Origin: Warburgia ugandensis
Lineage: Eukaryota > Streptophyta > Magnoliopsida > Canellales > Canellaceae
Direction: 5' to 3'
Assembly (NCBI GenBank): GCA_035236585.1
Contig: CP141137.1
Span: forward strand, 10,680,327 to 10,744,326
DNA: 64,000 nucleotides
Each line of letters begins with the position of its first letter. Within the stretch, counting starts at the first letter, position 1. The notes under the pieces were generated by a model, which was given only the letters and a program-made list of their open reading frames with translations, did no database searches and was not told where the DNA came from. The position numbers and the translations under genes were made by a program. This document shows positions 55,170-64,000 of this stretch, in pieces.

Positions 55170-56710
55170 AGGTGGATTAACTGCTGATCCAAACACGTTT
55201 TGGTCGACGTCAAAGCATTTTCTTTTCTCATTTGATAAGAAAAAGAAGAAACACCTTCTTCGCCCCCAATTGAAAATGAAGAAAAATGCATGTCATCAAA
55301 CGAGGAGTGAAGCTTTGATTCCTGGTCCTGCTTCTTGACCGATGAAGAATGGGTAATTACTTATTAATTGCGTGGACTCCAATTTAGCGTTTTTATATAA
55401 CTGGGACAGTGCCCACCTCTTTGCGTTTACCAGCTCTGCCCCATCTGTTTTTCTATACATAAGAACCTCTGCCCACTTCTCGTGTTGAAGGCAATATATT
55501 GTAAGAAACTCCTCTATCGTCATTAGTTTTGGGGCGATTTGTGGTGTTTCACAAGTAAACGTGGAGGAGAAATGTCCAAGGACTTGAGGTGCTTGGACTC
55601 TCTTGAATACCAAGACTAAGAGGAAATTCTTTCCGCGGTTTCTTGTTTCAATCTGAAGATCATCTGTATATAATAGTAGGTGATGTGGAGTTTGTTTGAA
55701 GGAGAATGTGACTTCCCTTAGATGCTCATCCCTGACTTCATACCGAAAGCAACTAAACGCGTTACCATGTCAACAATGTTCCCAAGCACGCGAAACTGGC
55801 ATTAAAAACTATGTCAAAGCAGGGAATTGGGATATAAAACGTCTTGTCATGAAGCAACCAGGTTACATTTATTAAAGTTTATAGTCAATACTCCAAGTTA
55901 AAGACCCAAAGGTAAGAAAATAAATGGTCACCACCTGTTTCGCGATCCCCCGTTCCTCTTTGGATTTTGAACGCACATACCCATAAGCCCTTGCTGCCAT
56001 TAGGAGGCCATTTCTCCACCGGTAAGTTGATGACCCAAACGCGCTTTGCTCGACTTCAAAGTTCAAATGCTTCTTTCACCCCCAGTTGATGGTTGAAGGA
56101 AAAGACGCGTTGCCGAGGGAGTAAGCCTTGTGTCTTGGGTCACGTTTCTTGACCGGGGGAGGTCGCGTGGTTATTGTAAATTCAGTGGTATTGTTATTGT
56201 TTGTTATATATTGGAGATTGTTATTATATTTGGTAGTAATACGACCAGTCTAAAGATCTTGGCATTTGCCACCACCCAACACGTTTGCACGTTGAAGGCA
56301 ACACATTGTAAGGATGTAAGGATTGCTTTGTCGTCATTGTTTTGTGCAATTTGAAGCTTGTTTCTCAAGCAAAATGAAGCAGAGAGTGATAAAATGCCAA
56401 GGTATGCTTAGAGTCTCTCAAATATACTAACAATAATAACAAAGAAGTCATGTCATGGTTCATTAATTTAATAGAGTCATTTTCACTGTGGTTCCTAATA
56501 ATACGAAGCCGATCATAGATCATTACTTGGTTAAGAGAACTTATTTCTTCCCAGAAAGACTAGGGGGCAGCCTCGGTGCACAAAAGTCCTGCATATGCTG
56601 GGTTCCAAGAAGGGACAGACCACAAGGGTCAATAGTAATCATCTATTGACCTTGAATGGAAAGCAACTCGATGACTTGCCGTGTCAATAAGTAGCCAAAA
56701 ATCCAAAATT
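55170..56710. repeat. Diverged tandem duplication, about 850-bp period
   Basis: Blocks in 55170-55810 recur in the same order in 56020-56710: (A/C)CCAAAC(A/G)CG with (T/C)TCGAC, then TTCTTGACCG, then GTTGAAGGCAA with ATTGTAAG, then TCGTCATT, then GAAAGCAACT with a TGTCAATAA/TGTCAACAA end. Similarity is partial. The minus-strand open frame 55296-55613 lies in unit 1 and is not open in unit 2. Confidence 0.55.
56563..56633 (-). mobile_element. Au SINE 3' fragment
   Basis: GGCAGCCTCGGTGCAC, then CCTGCATATGCTGGGTTCC and GACCACAAGGGTC match the 3' third of the family. The head is missing. Confidence 0.65.
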
Positions 56711-59109
56711 AGGATGTCAAACTACACAGCAGTAGGTGCATTCTAGAATAAGATTTGGCATAATGCACTGCTAACAAACGATCAACTTGCATTAGTTAAT
56801 ACGCTTATGATGTTCAAATTTTTCCTCAAGGGTCAAATGAATAGGATCTGATCCGAATTAACCACCATTTTCACAACACAGAAATGAAATGATAAATCTG
56901 TTCTTGGTCTTCTGTAACGCCACATCCTATTAACAAACTTTGAGCACGATTACCCATTGTTCTGAGACATCTACAACTGCTTTTAATAGATAATTAGAGA
57001 AAGTATAAGACAAAGAGCGGGTGCCGTTAATTTAAGCATAAATGAATCGTTTGTTATTACACAAGGGAGAGGGAGAGGATTATATGTGGTGACTTACTGT
57101 GTCGTGCAACCTATTTGCTAGTTTCTTTTGTGCATGTTGGACGTTGTATAGTTTGTCTTGCACATTCGATCAGTTGGTAGCCTCACCTTGGATGGTTCAT
57201 TGGTTTAAAACGAAATATGTTTTATAATGCTATATAAAATTAAAAAAAACTAAAGTTTTGATATGCACTGGACTACATACACCAGCCCAAAAGACAACTG
57301 AAAATGCCCAAAAATTTGCTTGTTGGGTCCAGCGATGAACTTCTCATCTAGGTACATCAGGTGGCCCTCCTGGCTAAAATATAGAATTCAACAAAAATAG
57401 GAATGAAACACCTCAGAGATTGGTGCCGGAGAAAGATACCGGGCCACATGTCATGTGATGTGGTTCCTACCACTTGCCCCAATTGTGTTTTTTGACCGTT
57501 CCTAGTGACAGGAAGCAGGGCTGGTGTCTGCTTTTTCTAGTAGGGGAAAGGAACTATTGGATTGGATGCAGTTTCCTAGAAAATGCTCTTCATTGAATTA
57601 GAAGATCGAAGCTTCAGCATCAGCTTGGATCCATGGTTAGTCAAGCAGAACTAGAAACGTTTGTAGCTTTCAATATTAGCTTCCAGAAAAGTACGTTCTC
57701 CCTTCTAAGAAATGAGTTAACTAACAACTTTATGAATCACTTTTGCCGAAGATGATAGAATATGGTGGCCCCACATCTCCACATCATTGGATCAACTAAT
57801 GGCTATCAGGTTACCTTGTTTTCCATGCCGAATTGCCGTCAATCCGATAAGTCACGGCTGCGTCCAATGCTAGATGTTCATCGCAATAGTTCTACTCAAC
57901 TCATGGCAGTAGGATTTGATGCCAAGACCTAAAAGACAAGTCTATGTAAAAGCACACACTCAAAGAGGGGAGAAAGGTGTGCACGTCTCTTTTCTCATCC
58001 ATGGTAAATTTTTTCTGTCCCTTTTTATGATGTGATGAATGACAGAGACAGGCTACACATCAAATTTCGTGCACATTGGGTGTTTTGAGCCCACATTTCT
58101 TAAGGTAAAAAGATTATGACCATCTATTTTTATCAATTTTTTGAAAGATCCAACACAAGTGGTTATGGTCGTTCAAACATATTAATTTCTCATATGTCAC
58201 TTATTTTTGCTATTCTAATCATAATGAATCGCTTAAATCTATAAAAAAATGATTTTACTGTGCACAGAAAAATTGGTGGACACCTTCCTCTCCTCGAAAG
58301 CATGTGCTTTACTTACTAGAACTCAAAAGATGATACCACATTTTAACCTTCTTGCTTACCAGTTACATATAAAGTGAAATTTTTATATAGAAGTAAATAA
58401 AATATTATTAAAACTTTTACTCGAGTATTTGTAAGTCCCATAAGATTACTTTGAGTTAACTAAACTAGCTCCAATTTTGAGGCAAGTCAAGTTTTTAAAA
58501 TATTATGTATTTTTTTGAGAAATCAGCCGAGTTCCTATTTTCAGTAAACATGCCAAAAAAACTGAAAGGTCTCTCATTCTTAGAAGATGGGAGGTATTTT
58601 CGTAGAAGATAGTTCCAAATTAAAGGGCTTATGAATGGTTACTCTGTGATGCATCCGAGCAGCTGCAGCAGCAACCTAAAGGCCATTTCTAGGCCAAACA
58701 TTCAAACGCAATAAATTGGTCGGTTTCAACTTTTTTCACGACAAAGAAACGTCAAATCTCGGCCTTGAACGTACTAAACTATGAGTGTCTTCCCCCTTTT
58801 AAAGTAGGCCAGTGCAATCGAAAAATGCATCTCCACAATAAATTAAAGTTTTGGTGGATCCCATAGATCATGATGAATTCTGATGATACTCAAATCAAGA
58901 GTGGAAAGAGTAGAAATTGGTTGGTCAAGAGGCTCTGATAGGTATAGTACATCTATTGGGCATCATATGAGTGCGTTTAGCTGCATCTTTTTAGCCTTTT
59001 CCTTGTTCCATAAGAGTAAAGAACAAAATCCAGTTCACCTAAAATGAGCAAGCAAATGCAACATAAAACTTACAAAATCTAAGCTCTCCCAAAGTCAAGA
59101 CACGTAACG

Positions 59110-59111
<2 letters not shown>
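56711..59111. other. Spacer upstream of the CBP60 gene
   Basis: AT-rich; no gene, RNA or transposon terminus recognised. Confidence 0.45.

Positions 59112-59177
<66 letters not shown>
59112..59177. repeat. Long GA microsatellite upstream of the CBP60 gene
   Basis: About 66 bp of uninterrupted GA repeats, 530-600 bp before the CBP60 ATG. Such tracts can bind plant GAGA-binding (BBR/BPC) factors; a regulatory role here is inference. Confidence 0.9.
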
Positions 59178-59180
<3 letters not shown>

Positions 59181-59708
59181 ACATCCTGATGAAGCTTTTT
59201 GGCCGACTTCTTTCAAAACTTAATCATCACAATTGTTTGTCAATTTTTCTGAAATTTGCCTCACCGATTTATAGTTAGTTCAATACATTGGAAGAACAAA
59301 AGCTAGGACCATATCAATGGACGAGCTTCTGCGACATGGCCAGAGATGAAGGGTTGGGATCATCAAACTATGGCCCCAACTGTACATTTTTTTATCAGTC
59401 TAAACACATTATACGGACCTGCTCTGTAGATTACCATATAACTCTCTCGTCTCTAGAGGCAGAAATACAGTGTTGACTTGAGCTTCCCAATTGACGTCAA
59501 CGATGTTACATCACATCCTTTAGGTCATGTCGCTCCTCCTCCCTTCTTCCCAGTTTCCTACTTACTTCCAAGAAGTTTCTTTTATGCATTTTTAATTTCA
59601 TCATCTATCTTATATTCTCGGCCATTTTCTTGAAGAATACCAATCTCTTGCTTTCCAACTCATTGCTCTCATACAATCATTGCCGATTCTGCAGTTTATA
59701 CTAGAAAA

Positions 59709-59797
59709 ATGGCAGCCAAGAGGCTTTTCGAAGAATCTGGCACCGACCCAAATCAGCCCGGAGAGAAGCGGCTCAGAAAGATTCCGACATTCGCTAC
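59709..59797 (+). CDS. CBP60 exon 1
   Basis: Residues 1-29 plus two bases. The donor is GTTAGT at 59798. Confidence 0.85.
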
Positions 59798-62267
59798 GTT
59801 AGTATCATATTTCTGTCAATCTTTTCTGTCTTTTCCAGTTTCTACCTATTGTTTTATTCCAATCACATTTTTCTGCTGTCCGATCCTGTCTTATTGCTCC
59901 CTCATACTATTACTTGCACAATTATGTGGTGATCTATGATTCTATATCATGTTCCAGACACTCTCTTTAGATTGTTCTGCAGCTTCTTTTCCAATCTGAT
60001 AGCAGAAGATGATTATCTGATAAAAACTCTGTTAGATCATGATGGTTATGGCTGCATCCGACCGGAGAATTAATTGTGGGGCCACATGCTAGGGATGATC
60101 ACCCAATTATATACGAGTGGATCGGAGTTGCACCATAGTATGACCGGAAGGAGTTGCACCCATTCATTCCTATGTCTGTCTCATTATGTGTTATATAAGA
60201 AAACATGTCTAGTATCTATAAAGCCTTGGTGGTGATTATAGAAATGGCTCTGTGTGGAGGTTATATTGAAATGGGGCTTTCTCCTTTTGCAGTGTGATCA
60301 AAGAAGCTATGTTGTATCAGAGCTTGTGTTCTACCTTGGAGCCATTGCTTCGAAGAGTGGTATGAGAAGTTCCTTTTCTTAATCCATGCTTTAATTTGCA
60401 TCTTTCTTTGTAGAACCACTTGGATATTTTGCACTCTTTCACTAGCTTAATAAAATGGCCTTAACAAATCACAGTGTATTACTGCATCCATTTTCTTATT
60501 CAGAACAAGTTTTGTTTTGTTTAACAGCCTTCTTGACATGCTTCCTGCATCTACAATACAAAATTCTCATTTGCCTTAGAATATTTCTTCTACTTGTATT
60601 TTTATGCTCCAAGTGGAAATTTACAAAAAGTGTTCGACGTGTTTCCAGCTTTACCTTTTATGGATGTCTTTTAGGGATGGATGCCGCCATGCATGGTATA
60701 TGAGGACTTCATGTTTGTCTGATGTCATGAATCATGATATGACTACTCCTTTATGTTACATCTGTGTAATCTGGTTGTTAGAGGCTGTCATAATTCTGAA
60801 ATACTTCTGCAGTAGTTTCTATAGACACATGATATTATTATAAAGTTAGGTTTTGGAATAGTATAATGATCTGTCTTTGGGAACAAAAAATGAACAAGTA
60901 GCAAAAAAACTGTTATTCCATACACATTTGTTAGAATCTAAGTAACTTTGTTTAGTACAAAAATCCCTAATGTTGAACTACGATATGCATGATTACAGGT
61001 GCGAGAGGAGGTTGAACGCGGAGTAACCAGTGCTACTATGCGAACACGTTCGGCCTTCGGGTACTAATTTATTGATTTTTACGTGTGGGTGTATACTACG
61101 GACCTTTGTGGTCCCCTTCTCCTAAATGGTAGGGGGATTAAGCTCATGAATGAAGTGGTTAACAGGCATGGGCATAACAATCCATGTTTCGAGTTACCCA
61201 TTGATGGTGATTTTATTCCCTTCTTCTCGTGGCCTCAAAACACAAGTAACAATATTCAAGAACAAACCAAGCTGAGGTTGATTTTAGGACTATTTTATGT
61301 ATGTTTTATTATTTTATCCCAGCATAAGGGTTGCAATAGAAGGGGAAAAGATCACTGTTTATGTAGAACCTCACCATGGCTTGTTGTTCCCTCACTAAAC
61401 GACCCCAATCGATCATGTTGCGACCTTTTTGTGGCCCAACCCTTGCATGTTAGCATAGGCCTACATAACCATATCTGGAAGTGCCAGATGCAAACTATAA
61501 CATGAAGCTAACCAACAAAAAAAAAAGGAAAAAAAAAAAAGCAGTCCTGGTACACGAAGGTTCGGGAAAAGGGCGGGCCACAAAGGATTAATAGTATGCA
61601 GTTTTACCTTGCATTTTGCAAGAGGCTGTTTCTACGCCTTGAACCCATGATCTCAAGATCACACGACGACAACTCTACCATTACACCAAGGCTCCCCCTC
61701 TTTTATTACTTTTCTCGGCTTTTTGACTAAGATCAGTGTAGCTAACAGAATGTCATTCTTTCCTCCACAGATCATCGCCTCCAATGCAAATCCAAGCCGT
61801 TGAACCATCAAACCATCAACTCGTTTTCAACAAGAAACTGTCGCTCCCGATCTTCACTGGCTCAAAGATTGAAGGCGAGGACAAAACTCCTCTTCGGATT
61901 CTTCTTGTTGATCCTAATCACAGAGAAAGAGGTCAGACCACTCCCCCATTTCCCATCAAACTAGAGACAGTGGTCCTTGATGGGGACTTTGTAAGTGATG
62001 GGCGAGAGGAATGGACATCCGAGGAATTTGAGAACAGCATTGTGCGCGAAAGAGATGGGAAAAGACCACTGCTTACAGGCGATGTACTTGTCGCCCTAAG
62101 AGAAGGTGTGGCCATCCTGGGAGAGCTTCGACTGACGGACAATTCAAGCTGGATAAGGAGCCGTACGTTCAGGCTAGGTGTTCGAGTGACTTTAGAGACC
62201 TCGCAAGGAATGCGGATTAAGGAAGCAATTACAGAAGCTTTTCCAGTTAAAGACCACCGCGGAGAAT
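59709..62267 (+). CDS. CALMODULIN-BINDING PROTEIN 60 family, 3'-incomplete (four exons seen)
   Basis: CBP60 proteins are plant nuclear DNA-binding transcription factors, many of which bind calmodulin; some act in salicylate-linked defence. Exons 59709-59797, 60293-60359, 60999-61060 and 61771-62267 join in consistent phases to give residues 1-238. The start is MAAKRLFEESG, a basic N terminus with EKRLRKIPTFA, then TVIKEAMLYQSLCSTLEPLLRRV (30-52), VREEVERGV (53-61) and the central CBP60 domain with LSLPIFTGSKIEGE, LRILLVDPN, WTSEEFENSIVRERDGKRPLLTGD, TDNSSWIRSRTFRLGV and EAFPVKDHRGE. The next expected exon (YKKHYPP-like) is not visible up to 64000, so the C-terminal calmodulin-binding part lies beyond the window. 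Which CBP60 subgroup it belongs to cannot be decided from this part. Confidence 0.92.
60293..60359 (+). CDS. CBP60 exon 2
   Basis: 67-bp exon encoding Thr30-Val52. The acceptor is TTTTGCAG before 60293 and the donor GTATGA at 60360. Identified by the LCSTLEPLLRRV family signature. Confidence 0.88.
60999..61060 (+). CDS. CBP60 exon 3
   Basis: 62-bp exon encoding VREEVERGVTSATMRTRSAF plus two bases of Gly73. The acceptor is GATTACAG and the donor GTACTA at 61061. Confidence 0.85.
61541..61698 (-). mobile_element. Au-type SINE in CBP60 intron 3
   Basis: On the minus strand: head GGGGGAGCCTTGGTGTAA, GATCTTGAGATCATGGG, GGTTCAAGGC B-box, AGCCTCTTGCAAAATGC and TTGTGGCCCGCCC. A few bases near the 3' end are missing. 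It ends about 70 bp before the exon 4 acceptor. Confidence 0.88.
61771..62267 (+). CDS. CBP60 exon 4
   Basis: Residues 74-238 plus one base. It encodes most of the conserved CBP60 domain. The acceptor is TCCACAG and the donor GTAAGT at 62268. Confidence 0.92.
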
Positions 62268-62509
62268 GTAAGTTTTCTTTGGTAAACTTTTTTTATTTCC
62301 ATGGTATATTTTGTCTAGAGATTAACTAGGAGGACCACTGGCTACAACAGACTAGTCCTCTAAGGGCATGGTACCGTTGTCCTACAATTTTCCTTTCTCA
62401 TAAATTTTCATTTTTAAAGTTAGACAGCCACCTCCCATGCATACCCTCTAACACTGGTTACCCAGGTGAAAGACTCCTCGCTCCCATATCATCTTATTAT
62501 TTCTTCTCT

Positions 62510-62510
<1 letters not shown>

Positions 62511-62560
<50 letters not shown>

Positions 62561-62561
62561 C
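62511..62561. repeat. TAA trinucleotide microsatellite
   Basis: About seventeen TAA units, with a shorter run at about 62587-62602. Confidence 0.9.
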
Positions 62562-62734
62562 CTCGAATCTTAAACTCTCAATCCTAATAATAATAATAAT
62601 ACAGCTACTATTATTAATTATATCAATTAATAATTAGGCACTAACTATTATTATAGAGATGCAATTCCTATCCATTATTGGAAAGAGATATAATTGTCTT
62701 TGTATTTGATTTATTAGCCCCTTACTAAATGGTA

Positions 62735-63033
62735 GGATGGCTACAACTCTACCTGGACCTAAAGTTTAGATCCAAACCCTTCAATATGTTGGCCTTGACT
62801 TAGATGGGTTATAGTAAAAAAAATTTCATCCATTGGATGATCCTAGCCAATGCTGCTTTCAATTATAAAATGGACAGTGAAACTTTGACGGTTTATTTTA
62901 CCAGTCTAGAAAACAACATCTAAGATTATCTAATGGATGAGAATTTCAGAATGTGAAACATCTAACTCTAGGAGAATATTTTAAACAATTTGGATCTTCA
63001 TACATCTAGGCCCGCATAGAGTTAGAGCCGTCC
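62735..63033. mobile_element. MITE with long inverted-repeat arms (family 1, copy B)
   Basis: The left end GGATGGCTACAACTCTACC and the right end in reverse complement GGACGGCTCTAACTCTATG are imperfect inverted repeats, with both arms continuing through AGATCCAAA and an AGATG block. The interior shares CATCCATTGGATGATCCTAG and TTATAAAATGGACAGTG with 5227-5511. Confidence 0.6.
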
Positions 63034-63463
63034 AAAACACCAAAGCCTTCTAGTGCATTAATGGCTCAAGGAGTCTCTCAATTGGGTGGCTGGGGTTCAA
63101 GATTGTGCACGAGTGTACATCTACAATTAAAAAAAGAAAAGAAAAAAGAGGCCATTATATCACTTCCAATTAATAGTTGTTACGAATATCAGAAATTATA
63201 TATAAGTTGTACCAATAATTATATGAGAATTGTTATTATTGCTCGAAGAATTAAATCGTTCCATCGCCAAAAGACTGGTTCATTGTCACCTGTTCTACTT
63301 TAACTGGATAATCTTAACATGGGTTAACCTTTGGCCAAAATCCAAATCCATATTAAAAAAAGCTAAAGTATTTTAAGATCATCTAATCAAAGTGGGAGCA
63401 GTGACAAAGCCCTGGACTATATAATCACCACGAGGAACAACATTTGTTTCACTGGAAAAAAAT

Positions 63464-63521
63464 GCGACCCCTAATTAGGACAAGGGCTTGATCATGATAA
63501 TGATGATGATGATGATGATGA
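63464..63521 (+). mobile_element. RTE LINE extreme 3' tail, sense orientation
   Basis: GCGACCCCTAATTAGGACAA, then GGGCTTGATCATGA and a GATGAT run match the 3' end of element F (GACCCCTAATTGGGATAAGG and tail). Only about 58 bp is present. Confidence 0.75.
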
Positions 63522-64000
63522 TATATATATATATATATAGATTGCCACCTGTCTTTAGAATTTCTTTAAATTTAATAGAAATTATATTTCACTTGCCCCT
63601 TAAACGTGTCTATATTGATTTTGTTGGAGGATGTGGAGCCATCAACAATGTGATTGGGTAATAACAACTTTATATTGTGTCAACTAAACAAGACTGGCGC
63701 TATCATTTCACCGTAGAACCATTATTATCTAAAGCGAGGAAATGGTATCACCCAGGGCGAGAAGACCTACAGATTGGACGCATCTTCATGAATCAAACCA
63801 GTTCTCTAGGGCCCCACAATTAGTTTTCATAAATTGCTTGCAACAGTTAGATTAAAAGACAAGGGTCCACATGTTGCCAAAAATCTTCAGTAATATAATT
63901 AAGAAGATTAAGCCGTTTGGCTACAATTAGATGCATTCCTTCAATCAAAATGTTGGTACTGTTTTAGTATGGAATTTGGAGTTGGTGACATCCAACAGTT

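Larger units (their letters stand above)
62268..64000. other. CBP60 intron 4 (open at window end)
   Basis: Contains a TAA microsatellite, a MITE and a short RTE tail. No further CBP60 exon is recognisable, so the intron probably continues past 64000. Confidence 0.6.

Noticed and set aside
60455-60843. Open frames in CBP60 introns (60455-60703, 60604-60843, 61083-61505)
   Set aside because: They lie between well-supported exons and show no CBP60 or other domain.

Overview
The window is nuclear DNA of a flowering plant. The evidence is spliced genes with GT-AG introns, plant-type protein families (a GT14 BC10-like glycosyltransferase, an LRR-III receptor kinase, a plant sterol C5-desaturase and a CBP60 protein), AT-rich spacers, and plant transposon families (Au-type tRNA SINEs, RTE-type LINEs, hAT, CACTA, Ty1/copia, MITEs). 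I cannot name the species. I see no bacterial, organellar or viral block.

Layout. 1-605 holds one end of a CACTA-like transposon. 3516-6909 (+) is a two-exon BC10-like glycosyltransferase whose 2.2-kb intron contains two MITEs and a tiny LINE tail. 6910-13439 is repeat-bearing spacer. 13440-15647 (-) is a two-exon LRR receptor-like kinase with an HGN catalytic loop (probable pseudokinase). 15648-27118 is a long TE-derived spacer with a Ty1/copia remnant, a purine-rich tract, and SINE and MITE relics.

27119-54105 (+) is a sterol C5(6)-desaturase gene (STE1/DWF7 type). Its 831-bp CDS is spread over about 27 kb: three exons, a 4.8-kb intron 1 and a 21.3-kb intron 2. Intron 2 contains a near-full-length RTE LINE with a 14-bp target-site duplication (TSD), a 4.2-kb hAT element with TIRs, TSD and a broken transposase gene, and a three-level nest (LTR pair, then an RTE, then a second RTE). 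A further 5'-truncated RTE with a 17-bp TSD ends about 275 bp before exon 3. Conserved residues and splice phases of the host gene are intact, so these insertions appear to be tolerated.

54106-59708 is spacer with two SINE relics, a diverged tandem duplication and a long GA microsatellite. 59709-62267 (+) gives the first four exons of a CBP60 (calmodulin-binding protein 60) gene; its remaining exons are not visible before the window ends.

The four host genes are not a pathway. They act in Golgi glycosylation/cell wall, membrane receptor signalling, sterol/brassinosteroid synthesis and calcium-linked transcription. The most informative part is the datable insertion history inside the desaturase gene, and an RTE 5' region built of about 69-bp (23-codon) tandem units.
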